Shown here: one piece after another, positions 19,668 through 29,269 of the stretch
Numbering within the stretch: the first letter of the stretch is position 1
Layout of the letters: each line of letters starts with the position of its first letter
NCBI RefSeq assembly: GCF_037120705.1
Contig: NZ_JAWLJU010000002.1
Span: forward strand, 1,612,001-1,676,000
Source of the DNA: Pseudoalteromonas sp. UG3-2
GTDB taxonomy: Bacteria > Pseudomonadota > Gammaproteobacteria > Enterobacterales > Alteromonadaceae
DNA length: 64,000 nt
Reading direction: 5' to 3'
Program-made: the position numbers and the translations under genes
Notes under the pieces: generated by a model
The model's input: the letters and a program-made list of their open reading frames with translations, nothing else
What the model was told of the DNA's origin: nothing
Databases searched by the model: none

Positions 19668-20408
19668 TTAAGATAACCAGCTCGCTACAGCATCAATACT
19701 GTCGTGGGCCGTCATATCGACTTTTAAGGGCGTGATCGCCGCATAACCATTGTTCACGGCGTGAAAGTCAGTGCCTTCACCGGCATCGCTTTCATGACCT
19801 AAGGTGCCATACCAGTATACACTGCGCCCCCAAGGGTCGACCTGCTCGGTCATGGTGTCGGCTTTATGACGAGCCCCTAGCCGTGTCACTTTCATCCCTT
19901 TCAGGTCGTGTACAGGGATGTCAGGCACATTAATATTAATAATTTGATCTTTGGGTAATGGGTGATTGGCCAGTTTTTTAATGATTTCGACGGTCACTTG
20001 TGCCGCGGTTTCGTAGTGATTTTCTTGTTTCGAGCACAGCGACACAGCAATAGCAGGCAAACCTAAATGACGACCTTCAGTGGCGGCGGCAACGGTACCA
20101 GAATAGAGAGTATCATCGCCTAAGTTAGCGCCATTATTGATACCGGCCACGACTAAGTCGGGCACCTCATCGACCAACTTGCTCACCCCTAAGTGCACAC
20201 AATCGGTAGGGGTGCCATTCACTGAGATAAAACCATTATCCAAGGTGGTGGCTCTCAGTGGGTTGAGTAAAGTTAAAGAGTGGCTGGCACCACTGCAATT
20301 CCGGTCTGGCGCAATCACGGTGACATCCGCAATTTGTGATAATGCCTGATGTAACACCGCTATCCCTTTAGCATGAACACCATCATCATTACTTAATAGA
20401 ATTTTCAT
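19668..20408 (-). CDS. surE: SurE, 5'/3'-nucleotidase
   Basis: Survival protein SurE, a metal-dependent nucleoside monophosphate phosphatase. 246 residues. The N-terminal metal motif [11 protein letters not shown] (D8, D9) is intact, with SGASHSLTL and [12 protein letters not shown] forming the active site and [10 protein letters not shown] after it. Lies between truD and pcm in the canonical order with short spacing. Confidence 0.97.
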   Translation of the reverse strand: MKILLSNDDGVHAKGIAVLHQALSQIADVTVIAPDRNCSGASHSLTLLNPLRATTLDNGFISVNGTPTDCVHLGVSKLVDEVPDLVVAGINNGANLGDDTLYSGTVAAATEGRHLGLPAIAVSLCSKQENHYETAAQVTVEIIKKLANHPLPKDQIININVPDIPVHDLKGMKVTRLGARHKADTMTEQVDPWGRSVYWYGTLGHESDAGEGTDFHAVNNGYAAITPLKVDMTAHDSIDAVASWLS

Positions 20409-20447
20409 GGTTCACCTCATTGTTAATTATGCTTATATTGTGCCTGA

Positions 20448-21482
20448 TTAGTTTGCTTCTGTGGCGCTTGTGCGCACTTTTTTACTGGCATCGCGGTAAT
20501 TCACCAGCTCTCGCAGTAACGCGGTGGCAAATGTCCCTTTTGGCAAGGTAAATGACAGCGTCAGTGTGCTGGCGTCAAGCTGCTCTACTCCGAGTTCCTC
20601 TGGGATCAAGCGTAAAGCCCGGCGCTCGTTTTTCATGCCAAACTCAGCCACCCCCTGATGCCACTTGGCAAACTCCAGCAGCCACTCTTGCTCTTGGGGT
20701 ACTAACCCTTTGTCTCCTTTGCCCACCAGCGGAGCCGATAATAAAATATCTTGCTGTAATAAACGCTCAATGAGCTCACAATCAATGTCTGACTCGAAAA
20801 AAGCATTGCTACCATTGAGCAAGAAAACTTCTCGGTGCCACGTTTTTGCTAAACCGTGTTCTGCAACCCGACGACTCACAATAGCATTAAAAATATGCGA
20901 ACGTGCTGCCGACAGCACCAGACCACGGAGTTTTTTGTCGCGAATTTTCTCCCCTGCAAACAAGCGCTCAGCCATCTCAAGATTATGACCATCATGACCA
21001 AAACGCTGCTCACCAAAATAGTTCGGCACCCCTTGGCGCACAGCATTAATGCGCGACAAGATATCCAATGGTTCGGAAACCTGGCGCAGCGTAATGGCAA
21101 AGCGGTTGCCTTTATGACACCCGGTTCTTAGCTTGCGGTTGTGCCTAATTTGCTGGGCGACTACGATACTGTCGCTATTAAGCTGACTAAAGTCGAGGCT
21201 TTTTTTAATCGCCACCGGTACACTGAACCATTGACTGCACACCCCGTGGCGGTCTTTGATCCCGGCGTAACTGACTTCTCTGGGCGCCACCCCGGCAAGG
21301 GCGGCTATTTGCTTAGCCACATAGACGGTATTTTCGCCTTTTTTTATCACTTGCAAGCAAACGTGCTCACCTTCCCCGGTAAATGGGATATCCAGCACCT
21401 CGTCGACCCGAAAGTCTTCTGCATGGGCTTTAAAGTCGGCGTCAGATTGCGGCTTGCCGTAAAGGTAATTAAGCTCACTCAT
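20448..21482 (-). CDS. truD: TruD, tRNA pseudouridine-13 synthase
   Basis: Converts U13 of tRNA-Glu to pseudouridine. 344 residues. The catalytic Asp is D77 in [33 protein letters not shown] and the TRUD insertion domain follow. The ATG overlaps the ispF stop (ATGA), as in other gammaproteobacteria, indicating translational coupling. Confidence 0.97.
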   Translation of the reverse strand: MSELNYLYGKPQSDADFKAHAEDFRVDEVLDIPFTGEGEHVCLQVIKKGENTVYVAKQIAALAGVAPREVSYAGIKDRHGVCSQWFSVPVAIKKSLDFSQLNSDSIVVAQQIRHNRKLRTGCHKGNRFAITLRQVSEPLDILSRINAVRQGVPNYFGEQRFGHDGHNLEMAERLFAGEKIRDKKLRGLVLSAARSHIFNAIVSRRVAEHGLAKTWHREVFLLNGSNAFFESDIDCELIERLLQQDILLSAPLVGKGDKGLVPQEQEWLLEFAKWHQGVAEFGMKNERRALRLIPEELGVEQLDASTLTLSFTLPKGTFATALLRELVNYRDASKKVRTSATEAN

Positions 21483-21955
21483 GATTTAACCAACAGCACC
21501 ACGGCATGACTGGAAATACCCTCTTTACGACCTTCAAAGCCCAGTTTTTCCGTGGTGGTCGCTTTAACATTGACTTGATTTAACTCGGCCCCACAGTCGG
21601 CTGCTAAGTTACTGCGCATGGCATCAATGTGGGGGCGCATTTTTGGTGCTTGCGCCACAATAGTGACGTCGATATTGCCGACTTGGTAACCACGCTCTGC
21701 TACTTGGGCCATAACTCGGCGCAGCAAAATACGACTGTCGATGTTTTCAAATTCACTGGCGGTATCGGGAAAGTGCTTGCCAATGTCGCCCAGCGCTAAG
21801 GCACCGAGCAACGCATCGCATAAGGCATGAATAGCAACATCGCCGTCTGAATGAGCAATAAAGCCTTGCTCATAGGGGATTTTTTCTCCACAAATGGTTA
21901 ATGGGCCAACGCCACCAAACTTGTGAACATCAAAGCCGTGGCCGATTCTAATCAT
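21479..21955 (-). CDS. ispF: IspF, 2-C-methyl-D-erythritol 2,4-cyclodiphosphate synthase
   Basis: Non-mevalonate isoprenoid pathway enzyme, 158 residues. Zinc ligands in [31 protein letters not shown], and the C-terminal [20 protein letters not shown]. Overlaps ispD by 8 bp and truD by 4 bp inside a tightly packed leftward operon. Confidence 0.98.
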   Translation of the reverse strand: MIRIGHGFDVHKFGGVGPLTICGEKIPYEQGFIAHSDGDVAIHALCDALLGALALGDIGKHFPDTASEFENIDSRILLRRVMAQVAERGYQVGNIDVTIVAQAPKMRPHIDAMRSNLAADCGAELNQVNVKATTTEKLGFEGRKEGISSHAVVLLVKS

Positions 21956-22646
21956 CTTGCTTACCTTGTTGTTGAATAATAAACTCGGCCAAAGGTAAAT
22001 CCTCTGGCGTGGTAATTTTTAAGTTATCTGTACGTGCTGTCACCAGCTGCACAGTCTCTCCGGCCAGCTCCATCGCCGAGGCTTCATCGGTAATATTGGC
22101 ACCAGCTTGCAAGCCCGACTGCAACGCTTGTAATAGCATATGATAAGGAAACATTTGCGGGGTAAAGGCTTGCCAGAGATCTGCGCGAGGCACGGTTTCG
22201 CTCACTAGGTGTGCGCCACGCTTAATGGTGTCTTTCACTTTCGCTGCCAAGATCCCACCTTGCTGCTGCTGCAAACAGGCTAAAATTAGGCGCTCTATAT
22301 CGGTGAGATCCACCAGCGGCCTTGCGGCATCATGCACCAGCACCCAGTCGGGTTGCTGTGGCGCCAACGCTTGCAGTGCTAACAACACCGAATCAGCGCG
22401 CTCTTTGCCACCATCGCAGCAAGCAAAACGCGAGTCGGGAAGAAAAGAGGCATTAAAATAACTGTCTTGCTGCGACACCGCCACCATAAAGTGGTTAATG
22501 CAGTCTAGCTGTGCCAGCTTGTCTAAGGTATGTGACAAAATCGGCTTGCCAAGTAAAGGAATATACTGTTTCGGCATCTCTGCCTGCATGCGACTACCCA
22601 CCCCTGCGGCCGGGACTATCACAGCTAAATTATGGTTTTCTTTCAT
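21948..22646 (-). CDS. ispD: IspD, 4-diphosphocytidyl-2-C-methyl-D-erythritol synthase
   Basis: Cytidylyltransferase of the methylerythritol phosphate pathway. 232 residues from the ATG at 22646. CTP-binding [28 protein letters not shown] and [10 protein letters not shown] are present. The frame is open to 22682, but family alignment (short segment before AVIVPAAG) favours 22646, giving a 17-bp overlap with ftsB. Acts immediately before IspE; IspF, encoded next, follows IspE. Confidence 0.96.
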   Translation of the reverse strand: MKENHNLAVIVPAAGVGSRMQAEMPKQYIPLLGKPILSHTLDKLAQLDCINHFMVAVSQQDSYFNASFLPDSRFACCDGGKERADSVLLALQALAPQQPDWVLVHDAARPLVDLTDIERLILACLQQQQGGILAAKVKDTIKRGAHLVSETVPRADLWQAFTPQMFPYHMLLQALQSGLQAGANITDEASAMELAGETVQLVTARTDNLKITTPEDLPLAEFIIQQQGKQDD

Positions 22647-22923
22647 TGGGTACTTTGGGTAATACACGGATAAAGGTTTCACCGGGTTTAATCATCCCCA
22701 GCTCATGGCGGGCACGCTCTTCCACCCCTTCTAGACCAAGCTTAAGATCTTCAATATCCGCTTTTAGTAATTTATTGCGCTTGCTAAGGTTAGCGTTGGT
22801 TTCTTGATGCGATTTTACAGCCGACTTGATCCGCGAATAGTCTTCCACGCCATTGTGGCCAAACCAAAGCCGATACTGAATAAATAGCGCCAAGCTCAGC
22901 AGCGCTAGCTGAAAAAATCGCAT
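22630..22923 (-). CDS. ftsB: FtsB, cell division protein
   Basis: Small bitopic divisome protein that forms the FtsQLB complex controlling septal peptidoglycan synthesis. 97 residues from the ATG at 22923: a membrane helix (about 3-20), IQYRLWFGHNGVEDY, then a coiled coil (about 30-70) with ERARHELGMIKPGETFIRVLP. An in-frame TTG at 22935 is a less likely start. Overlaps ispD, as expected for the ftsB-ispD pair. Confidence 0.95.
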   Translation of the reverse strand: MRFFQLALLSLALFIQYRLWFGHNGVEDYSRIKSAVKSHQETNANLSKRNKLLKADIEDLKLGLEGVEERARHELGMIKPGETFIRVLPKVPNERKP

Positions 22924-22947
22924 GTTGTAATCCAAACTTCTTGTCTA

Positions 22948-23586
22948 TTAAGTGATGCCAGCAGAGCGGCTTAACTTTGTTTTTTGTACTTGTCGCCAGT
23001 TAATTGCACTGGCTAACAGCATTTCTCTCAGTGCCAAGCGCCGCGGTGGTGCTGCTTTAGCATAATGCCAAGTATGGCCACAGCAGGCTGCAACCATCAG
23101 TGGCTTGGCTGGCTTCAGCAAGGTCACTTTGCCCTTACCCTCACTGCCACAAGGCTCACCATTGGCATAAAACCAACCATACTGGTTGCAATGCACCTCA
23201 CCGCTTCCTCGCAGTTGGTCAATGGTATCGAGTCTCACCGAGGTGTTATCATACTGGCTCAGTAATATAGGAACAACCAGCCCCACCTCAGCACGCTGAC
23301 TAAAAAAGTCTTGGTTTGCTTGCAAGTTGGGCTGTGGTTGCGCTTTTTGTTTTGCTAACCAGCAGCCATTAAAGCCATCGAGCTCAAGCGGCACCTCACC
23401 TTGTACGATATGAGTCGCGGCACGCTCGACATAATAAGGCAAACTCTTTAATCGCCGCTGAAGCTGTTGTTGATCACTGAGCTGTGCAAGTTGCGGCAAT
23501 TCCCGTGCATAGAACACGTTGACTAATTCAGCAAACAGCAATCGTGACGCTTGGTCATGCCAGATTGTATTTTGTTGCTGTTGCAA
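22948..23586 (-). CDS. Hypothetical protein upstream of ftsB
   Basis: 212 residues from a TTG at 23586, chosen because AGGAGG sits 4 nt upstream on the minus strand; the frame also allows a GTG at 23637. I do not recognise the family. It is soluble-looking (no membrane segment), Gln-rich at the N-terminus, with a C-terminal part carrying several Cys/His (VHCNQYGWFYANGEPC, ACCGHTWHY) that could bind metal. 24 bp before ftsB on the same strand, so probably co-transcribed with the ftsB-ispDF-truD-surE-pcm genes. Function unknown. Confidence 0.7.
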   Translation of the reverse strand: MQQQQNTIWHDQASRLLFAELVNVFYARELPQLAQLSDQQQLQRRLKSLPYYVERAATHIVQGEVPLELDGFNGCWLAKQKAQPQPNLQANQDFFSQRAEVGLVVPILLSQYDNTSVRLDTIDQLRGSGEVHCNQYGWFYANGEPCGSEGKGKVTLLKPAKPLMVAACCGHTWHYAKAAPPRRLALREMLLASAINWRQVQKTKLSRSAGIT

Positions 23587-23677
23587 AACGCCTCCTTTAA
23601 GGAAGTCTTTAGCGACTTTCCTCCCTTTATACACCACAGCGGCAGCAATGCAAAATGCAGCTCAGGTCACTGGACGG

Positions 23678-24148
23678 TTAAGGCCTGCTCCCCAAGCGAG
23701 CTTCCCCCTCGGGCATAAATTGTACAACTGAATGGCGCTTTTTGCCTATTAAAAAGCTACCATCGGTGAGAAACATAAAGTTTTTCCAATTGCGTTTAAA
23801 CACATCAAAGCGGGTTTCAAGCACCTCCTGCCGTGACAAGCAGAAGTAAACCGTGGTGTTATCTTGCCAATCCAAAAATTCAGCAATCGCCTCTGGAAAC
23901 TCCTCACCGGCTTCCCAGGGTTGCTCCCAGCTTAAGGAGTCTTGCCAACTGCCCGTCTGACCGACCCAATCATTGCTATCAAAAAAGTCTGGATGGTCTT
24001 TTTCATTACTGATCATGGTGCTCCATAACACCGCTGAACGCTGAGGGGTCATGGGCTTTATCAAGGCTAAGTCAGGCTCTGCAACGGGTAAATCTTGGTG
24101 CTTAAATACCCACGCTTTTTTATAATCATTTAAGGCAATATAATTCAT
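23678..24148 (-). CDS. Conserved hypothetical protein, DUF2947-like
   Basis: 156-residue soluble protein rich in Trp and acidic residues, beginning MNYIALNDYKKAWVFKHQDLP. The sequence resembles what I recall of the DUF2947 family of marine gammaproteobacteria, but I cannot confirm the assignment. No catalytic motif is evident. It is divergent from the DUF1653-MoxR-VWA operon across 91 bp and lies 91 bp before the hypothetical gene upstream of ftsB. Confidence 0.7.
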   Translation of the reverse strand: MNYIALNDYKKAWVFKHQDLPVAEPDLALIKPMTPQRSAVLWSTMISNEKDHPDFFDSNDWVGQTGSWQDSLSWEQPWEAGEEFPEAIAEFLDWQDNTTVYFCLSRQEVLETRFDVFKRNWKNFMFLTDGSFLIGKKRHSVVQFMPEGEARLGSRP

Positions 24149-24239
24149 CTTTCAACACCGAGCTTGTTCATGGCGCAATTGTATCATCTCAACGCGTCAT
24201 ATTCGGCTTTTTATTTTGTTCTATTAAGCGAGCGCAACA

Positions 24240-24518
24240 ATGCAAATCATCCCTGGCATATATCGCCATTATAAAGGCAACGAATACCGTGTTTATGGCT
24301 TGGCCAAACACAGCGAGAGCGAAGAAACTTTGGTGCTTTATCAACCCTTGTATGGTGAGCAGGGTTTGTGGGTCAGACCGCTGAGTATGTTTGTAGAAAA
24401 CGTCACGGTCGCAGGGCAAACGCAACCGCGCTTTGCATTGCTAGAGCCCGAGCCGGGGTTGGCAGCAAAAAGCGGAATATGGCAAGATGGGGAAAACTCA
24501 TCTGACCACAAGAAGTAA
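24240..24518 (+). CDS. DUF1653 domain protein
   Basis: 92-residue protein matching DUF1653: GIYRHYKGNEYRVYGLAKHSESEETLVLYQ, then YGEQGLWVRPLSMF. This small beta-rich domain has no established function. It ends 4 bp before the MoxR-type ATPase start and is the first gene of a three-gene rightward operon. Confidence 0.85.
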   Translation: MQIIPGIYRHYKGNEYRVYGLAKHSESEETLVLYQPLYGEQGLWVRPLSMFVENVTVAGQTQPRFALLEPEPGLAAKSGIWQDGENSSDHKK

Positions 24519-24522
24519 AAGC

Positions 24523-25356
24523 ATGTTTAAAGGTACTGATCAATACATCGCCACCGCGGCACTGCAACAAGCGGTTAACGCCGCCATCGTGTTAGAAAAA
24601 CCACTGTTGATTAAAGGTGAGCCGGGGACTGGTAAAACACTACTGGCAGAAGAATTAGCACGCAGTTTAGACACTGAGCTTATCCAATGGCATATCAAGT
24701 CAACCACCAAAGCCCAACAAGGCTTGTATGAGTACGATGCGGTGTCACGCTTACGCGATAGCCAACTGGGCGACCCGCGAGTGAATGATGTTAGTAATTA
24801 CATTATTAAAGGCAAATTGTGGCAAGCGTTTAGCGCCGAAAAGCGCCCGGTACTGCTGATTGACGAAATAGACAAGGCCGATATTGAGTTCCCTAATGAC
24901 TTACTGTTGGAGCTCGATAAAATGGAATTTCATGTCTATGAAACCAAAGAGCAGGTAAAGGCTAAGGTACGCCCCATCGTCATCATTACCTCCAATAACG
25001 AAAAAGAATTACCTGATGCTTTCTTACGCCGCTGTTTTTTCCACTACATCGACTTCCCCAGCAAAGCAGAAATGCAGCAAATTATCGACGTTCACTACCC
25101 CGACATTAAGGCCAATTTAGTGCAGCGTGCCTTAGAGAGCTTTTTCCAGCTACGCGAAACCCCTAATTTAAAGAAAAAGCCCAGCACCAGCGAACTGTTA
25201 GACTGGTTAAAACTGCTGATGGCAGAAGACATTGACGCCGATACACTACACGATAAGTCCAATCAAGGCGGCTTAATGCCACTGTTTGGCGCGCTACTTA
25301 AAAACGAGCAAGACGTCTCTTTAGTAGAAAAGCTCGCCTTTATGAGTCGTCGTTAA
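24523..25356 (+). CDS. MoxR-family AAA+ ATPase
   Basis: 277 residues. Walker A GEPGTGKT at 32-39, Walker B VLLIDE at 110-115, sensor 1 IITSNNEKELPDAFLRRC with the arginine finger. MoxR ATPases work with a VWA-domain partner as chaperones for metal insertion or complex assembly; the partner is the next gene, 1 bp away. The frame extends to 24487, inside the DUF1653 gene, but the ATG at 24523 (MFKGTDQYIA) fits the family and follows AGAAG. The client protein is unknown. Confidence 0.9.
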   Translation: MFKGTDQYIATAALQQAVNAAIVLEKPLLIKGEPGTGKTLLAEELARSLDTELIQWHIKSTTKAQQGLYEYDAVSRLRDSQLGDPRVNDVSNYIIKGKLWQAFSAEKRPVLLIDEIDKADIEFPNDLLLELDKMEFHVYETKEQVKAKVRPIVIITSNNEKELPDAFLRRCFFHYIDFPSKAEMQQIIDVHYPDIKANLVQRALESFFQLRETPNLKKKPSTSELLDWLKLLMAEDIDADTLHDKSNQGGLMPLFGALLKNEQDVSLVEKLAFMSRR

Positions 25357-25357
25357 T

Positions 25358-26542
25358 ATGCTGATAGACTTTGTACTCACCCTCAGACGCTATGGCATCA
25401 AAGCGAGCTTGCGGGAGCTGCTAGACTGTTTAGAGGCGCTCGATAAAGAAGTGTGTTTTGCTAACTTAGATGACTTTTACTTTTTAGCCAAAACCATTTT
25501 TGTTAAAGACGAAACCTTGTTTGATAAGTTTGACCGCGCCTTTGCCGACTACTTCGAAGGCATCGACTCGGTGGACTTATTCTCTCAGTTGCAACAGCAG
25601 CAACTGCCAGCAGATTGGTTACGCAAAGAGTTTGAAAAGTCGCTATCCGAGGAAGAAAAAGCCAAGCTCAAGTCTATGGGCGGCTTAGATAAATTAATCG
25701 AAACCCTAAAAGAACGTTTGGCTGAGCAGCAAAAACGCCATGCGGGGGGTAATAAGTGGGTTGGTACTGGCGGCACTTCGCCGTTTGGTGCCTACGGCTA
25801 TAACCCTGAGGGGATCCGCATAGGCCAAGATGGCAGTCGACATCGCCGCGCAGTAAAGGTGTGGGATAAACGCCAGTACCGCAACTTAGACGCCAATACT
25901 GATATCAGTAGTCGCAATATTAAACTGGCACTCAAACAGCTACGTAAGTTTGCCCGCAGTGGCGCCAGCGATCAGCTCGACCTCAACGAAACCATTCGTG
26001 CTACCGCCCGCCAAGGGGGCATGCTCGATGTCAAAATGGCACCAGAGCGCCACAACTCGGTGAAAGTGTTAATGCTGTTCGATATTGGCGGCTCCATGGA
26101 CGACCATATTGAGCTGTGTGAGCAACTGTTTAGTGCCGCCCATAGCGAGTTTAAGCACTTAGAGTTCTTTTATTTTCATAACTGTGTGTATGAACACGTG
26201 TGGCAAGACAACAACCGCCGCGACAGTGAGCTACTTGATACCTATCAGCTCATTAATCGCTATGGCTCGGATTATCGCTTAATCTTTGTTGGCGATGCCA
26301 CCATGGGGCCATACGAAATCACCTACCCCGGCGGCAGTGTTGAGCACTGGAATGAAGAAGCCGGTGCCGCTTGGCTGCAACGCTTAACCAATCACTTTGA
26401 AAAAGTCGCTTGGTTAAATCCGCAGCCACAAAGCCATTGGCCTTATTATTATTCTATAGGTTTAATCGATGAGCTGATGGCAAAACGCATGTATCCACTG
26501 ACGGTGGAAGGGCTTAGTCAGGCGTTTAAGGCACTAAGCTAG
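25358..26542 (+). CDS. VWA-domain protein, CoxE-like
   Basis: 394 residues. The N-terminal helical region starts MLIDFVLTLRRYGIKAS, typical of CoxE-like proteins. A charged linker follows, then a von Willebrand A domain whose metal-ion site DIGGS starts at D242 and is intact (DxGxS), with a downstream GDATMGPYEI segment. It is the probable MoxR partner: start 1 bp after the ATPase stop. Such pairs mature metalloenzymes or membrane complexes in other bacteria; the substrate here is not evident. Confidence 0.88.
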   Translation: MLIDFVLTLRRYGIKASLRELLDCLEALDKEVCFANLDDFYFLAKTIFVKDETLFDKFDRAFADYFEGIDSVDLFSQLQQQQLPADWLRKEFEKSLSEEEKAKLKSMGGLDKLIETLKERLAEQQKRHAGGNKWVGTGGTSPFGAYGYNPEGIRIGQDGSRHRRAVKVWDKRQYRNLDANTDISSRNIKLALKQLRKFARSGASDQLDLNETIRATARQGGMLDVKMAPERHNSVKVLMLFDIGGSMDDHIELCEQLFSAAHSEFKHLEFFYFHNCVYEHVWQDNNRRDSELLDTYQLINRYGSDYRLIFVGDATMGPYEITYPGGSVEHWNEEAGAAWLQRLTNHFEKVAWLNPQPQSHWPYYYSIGLIDELMAKRMYPLTVEGLSQAFKALS

Positions 26543-26547
26543 TTTCA

Positions 26548-26574
26548 CGCTTTCTTACTTTGGGTAAGAAAGCG
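26548..26574. terminator. Hairpin between convergent VWA and LuxR-type regulator genes
   Basis: Perfect 11-bp stem CGCTTTCTTAC/GTAAGAAAGCG with a 5-nt loop in the 43-bp convergent gap. No U tract on either strand, so termination is plausible but not certain. Confidence 0.55.
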
Positions 26575-26585
26575 CACCGCTTAGC

Positions 26586-27242
26586 TTAATTATCTTGTGC
26601 TTCGATGGGTTCTAGTTGTAGTTTTGAAGCAATAAGTACCGCTTGAGTACGGTTATAGACCCCAAGCTTTCTGAAAATGGCGGTAATATGTGCTTTTACC
26701 GTGGCTTCCGAAATATTGAGCTCGTAGGCTATCTGTTTATTTAGCAAGCCTTCATGAAGATACTGCAACACCTTGTATTGCTGTGGCGTCAATGAAGCCA
26801 CCTGCTGGGCCAGCTCTTTGTCATCGCTTTCAAGTTCAGCCACTTTATCTTTCATGCCTTCCGGTAACCAGGTATCCCCTTCTAGCACTTGCTCAATGGC
26901 TTCGGTGATTTGCTCTACTGAGGCGGCTTTGGGAATAAAGCCCATGGCACCATAGCCCATCACTTTGGAAATAATGGCGAGGTCTTCGCTACCCGATACC
27001 ACCACAACAGGGAGACTAGGATGATCCTCACGGATCCGAATAAGCCCATACAAATCGCCATTACCTGGCATATGTAAATCGAGCAGCAGTAAGTCTAAAT
27101 CTTCTTGTTGTTGTAAGACCGAGAGCGTAGTGTCAAAGTTTTCAGATTCGAACACCTCTAACGCCTCGAATTGCGCTTTTAGTGCTCCTTTTAGCGCCTC
27201 TCGAAACAGCGGGTGATCATCCGCGATTAAAAACTGATACAT
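26586..27242 (-). CDS. LuxR/NarL-type response regulator, CrbR/ErdR-like
   Basis: 218 residues: receiver domain with D8, D9, phospho-acceptor D55 (LLLLDLHMPG) and a switch lysine in FIPKAAS, then a LuxR-type helix-turn-helix (about 148-210, LTPQQYKVLQYLHEGLLNKQIAYELNISEATVKAH region). Immediately downstream of acs on the same strand. In Vibrio and Pseudomonas, NarL-type regulators (CrbR, ErdR) with their CrbS/MxtR kinases control acs and acetate use; this gene is a good candidate for that role by position and domain type. No cognate kinase is in the window. The ribosome site AGGAG lies next to the acs terminator. Confidence 0.88.
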   Translation of the reverse strand: MYQFLIADDHPLFREALKGALKAQFEALEVFESENFDTTLSVLQQQEDLDLLLLDLHMPGNGDLYGLIRIREDHPSLPVVVVSGSEDLAIISKVMGYGAMGFIPKAASVEQITEAIEQVLEGDTWLPEGMKDKVAELESDDKELAQQVASLTPQQYKVLQYLHEGLLNKQIAYELNISEATVKAHITAIFRKLGVYNRTQAVLIASKLQLEPIEAQDN

Positions 27243-27253
27243 GCTATGCTCCT

Positions 27254-27287
27254 AAAAAATCGGCTGTTATCACAGAGATAACAGCCG
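27254..27287 (-). terminator. Intrinsic terminator of acs, abutting the regulator start
   Basis: Perfect 11-bp stem CGGCTGTTATC/GATAACAGCCG with a 5-nt loop, followed on the minus strand by ATTTTTT. The T run ends within a few bases of the AGGAG ribosome site of the LuxR-type regulator, so expression of the regulator from the acs promoter would need read-through. Confidence 0.9.
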
Positions 27288-27328
27288 TTATAGTATGTTT
27301 ATATTAGAGCACAATTCAAGTTATTGAG

Positions 27329-29269
27329 TTAACGATTCAATCTATTTTCGATCAACTCGTCAACCACACTCGGATCGGCTAGTGTTGAAGTGTCGCCCAA
27401 CTGTTGGTACTCGTTGGCGGCAATTTTGCGTAAAATGCGACGCATGATTTTGCCAGAGCGGGTTTTTGGCAGCCCAGGCGACCACTGGATCATGTCGGGC
27501 GTGGCAATGGGGCTGAGCTCTTTACGCACCCAGTTTCTTACCTCTTTGGTAAGCTCATCACTGACACTAACGCCCTCGTTTGGCGTGATATAAACATAAA
27601 TGCCTTGGCCTTTAATATCGTGGGGAAAACCCACTACAGCGGCTTCTGCCACGGCTTCATGGGCCACCAAGGCACTTTCGATTTCAGCGGTACCGAGACG
27701 GTGCCCAGAAACATTGAGTACATCATCCACTCGGCCGGTGATCCAGTAATAGCCGTCTTCATCACGACGACAACCGTCACCGGTAAAGTAAACACCAGGG
27801 TAAGCAGAGAAATAAGTTTGTTCAAAGCGCTCATGGTCACCATAGACTGTACGCGCTTGTGATGGCCAGCTGTCTAAGATAACCAAGTTACCATCGACCG
27901 CGCCCTCTAGGTTGTTACCCTCAGCATCAAATAATGCCGGTGCAATACCAAAGAAAGGACGAGTTGCTGAGCCTGGCTTCAAGGCGGTTGCCCCCGGTAA
28001 TGGCGTGATCATGATGCCACCGGTTTCGGTTTGCCACCAAGTATCCACGATTGGGCAGTTACTGTTACCTATTTGCTCATAATACCAAGACCAGGCTTCT
28101 GGGTTGATAGGCTCACCCACAGAGCCCAAAATACGTAAGCTATCGCGCTTAGAGGTGGCGGTTGGCTCATCGCCTTTGGCCATCAGCGCACGAATGGCAG
28201 TGGGAGCCGTGTATAAAATGGTAACATTATGCTTATCTACGATTTCACCAATGCGGCCGGCACCTGGATAGGTTGGCACCCCTTCAAAAATAACCTGAGT
28301 ACAGCCGTTAACCAGTGGACCATAAGCAATGTAGCTGTGACCGGTGATCCAGCCAACATCGGCGCTACACCAATAGACGTCGTCCTCTTGTAGGTCAAAC
28401 ACGTACTCATGAGTCATGGAAGTATAAACTAAGTAGCCGCCGGTGCTGTGTACTACCCCTTTAGGCTGACCCGTTGACCCTGATGTATAAAGAATAAATA
28501 GCGGGTCTTCGGCGTTCATCATTTCTGGCTCGCACTCTGGCGCTTGATCAGCCACCAAGTCGTGCCACCAAACATCGTGACTGTTCCATTCCACTTCACC
28601 ACCGGTAAGCTGGTGTACCACCACGTGCTCAATAGTCGTCACGCCCGACTGTGATACCGCTTCATCCACATTGGCTTTAAGTGGCACACAATTACCACCG
28701 CGGCGCCCTTCATCTGAGGTGATCACCACTTTGGCACCAGAGTCTTTGATGCGGTCAGCAATGGCCGAGGGCGAGAAACCGCCAAACACCACTGAGTGCA
28801 CCGCACCAATACGGGCACACGCTTGCATGGCATAAATCGCTTGCGGTGTCATCGGCATATAAATAGCCACTCTGTCGCCCTTCTCGACCCCTAGCTTTTT
28901 CAAGCCATTAGCGAATTTCGCTACTTCGTCGTGCAACTGTTGATAGCTAATGTGCTCGCTCTGCTCTGGGTTGTCGCCTTCCCAAATCAATGCAGTTTTG
29001 TTGGCGTTTTTTTCTAAGTGTCTGTCAATACAGTTATAAGAGGCATTCAAGACACCGTCTTCAAACCACTTGATACTAATGTGGCCTTTATCAAACGAGG
29101 TGTTTTTAACTTTGCTGTAAGGCTTAAACCAATCTAGACGTTGACCGTGCTCTTGCCAAAACGCGGCGGGGTCATCAACTGACTTTTTATATAGTTTTTG
29201 ATATTGCTCGTCATTGATAAGTGCTGCGTTCTTGATGTTATCAGGAACGGGGTAAATGCTCTGTGACAT
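27329..29269 (-). CDS. acs: Acetyl-CoA synthetase, AMP-forming
   Basis: High-affinity acetate activation: acetate + ATP + CoA to acetyl-CoA via acetyl-AMP. 646 residues (E. coli 652). AMP-binding loop [28 protein letters not shown] and the C-terminal [11 protein letters not shown], whose Lys is the classical reversible acetylation site, are intact. The ATG at 29269 (MSQSIYPV) is preferred over 29281 because GGAG sits 6 nt upstream. Flanked by a LuxR-type regulator gene (downstream) and a divergent porin, suggesting an acetate-responsive module. Confidence 0.97.
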   Translation of the reverse strand: MSQSIYPVPDNIKNAALINDEQYQKLYKKSVDDPAAFWQEHGQRLDWFKPYSKVKNTSFDKGHISIKWFEDGVLNASYNCIDRHLEKNANKTALIWEGDNPEQSEHISYQQLHDEVAKFANGLKKLGVEKGDRVAIYMPMTPQAIYAMQACARIGAVHSVVFGGFSPSAIADRIKDSGAKVVITSDEGRRGGNCVPLKANVDEAVSQSGVTTIEHVVVHQLTGGEVEWNSHDVWWHDLVADQAPECEPEMMNAEDPLFILYTSGSTGQPKGVVHSTGGYLVYTSMTHEYVFDLQEDDVYWCSADVGWITGHSYIAYGPLVNGCTQVIFEGVPTYPGAGRIGEIVDKHNVTILYTAPTAIRALMAKGDEPTATSKRDSLRILGSVGEPINPEAWSWYYEQIGNSNCPIVDTWWQTETGGIMITPLPGATALKPGSATRPFFGIAPALFDAEGNNLEGAVDGNLVILDSWPSQARTVYGDHERFEQTYFSAYPGVYFTGDGCRRDEDGYYWITGRVDDVLNVSGHRLGTAEIESALVAHEAVAEAAVVGFPHDIKGQGIYVYITPNEGVSVSDELTKEVRNWVRKELSPIATPDMIQWSPGLPKTRSGKIMRRILRKIAANEYQQLGDTSTLADPSVVDELIENRLNR

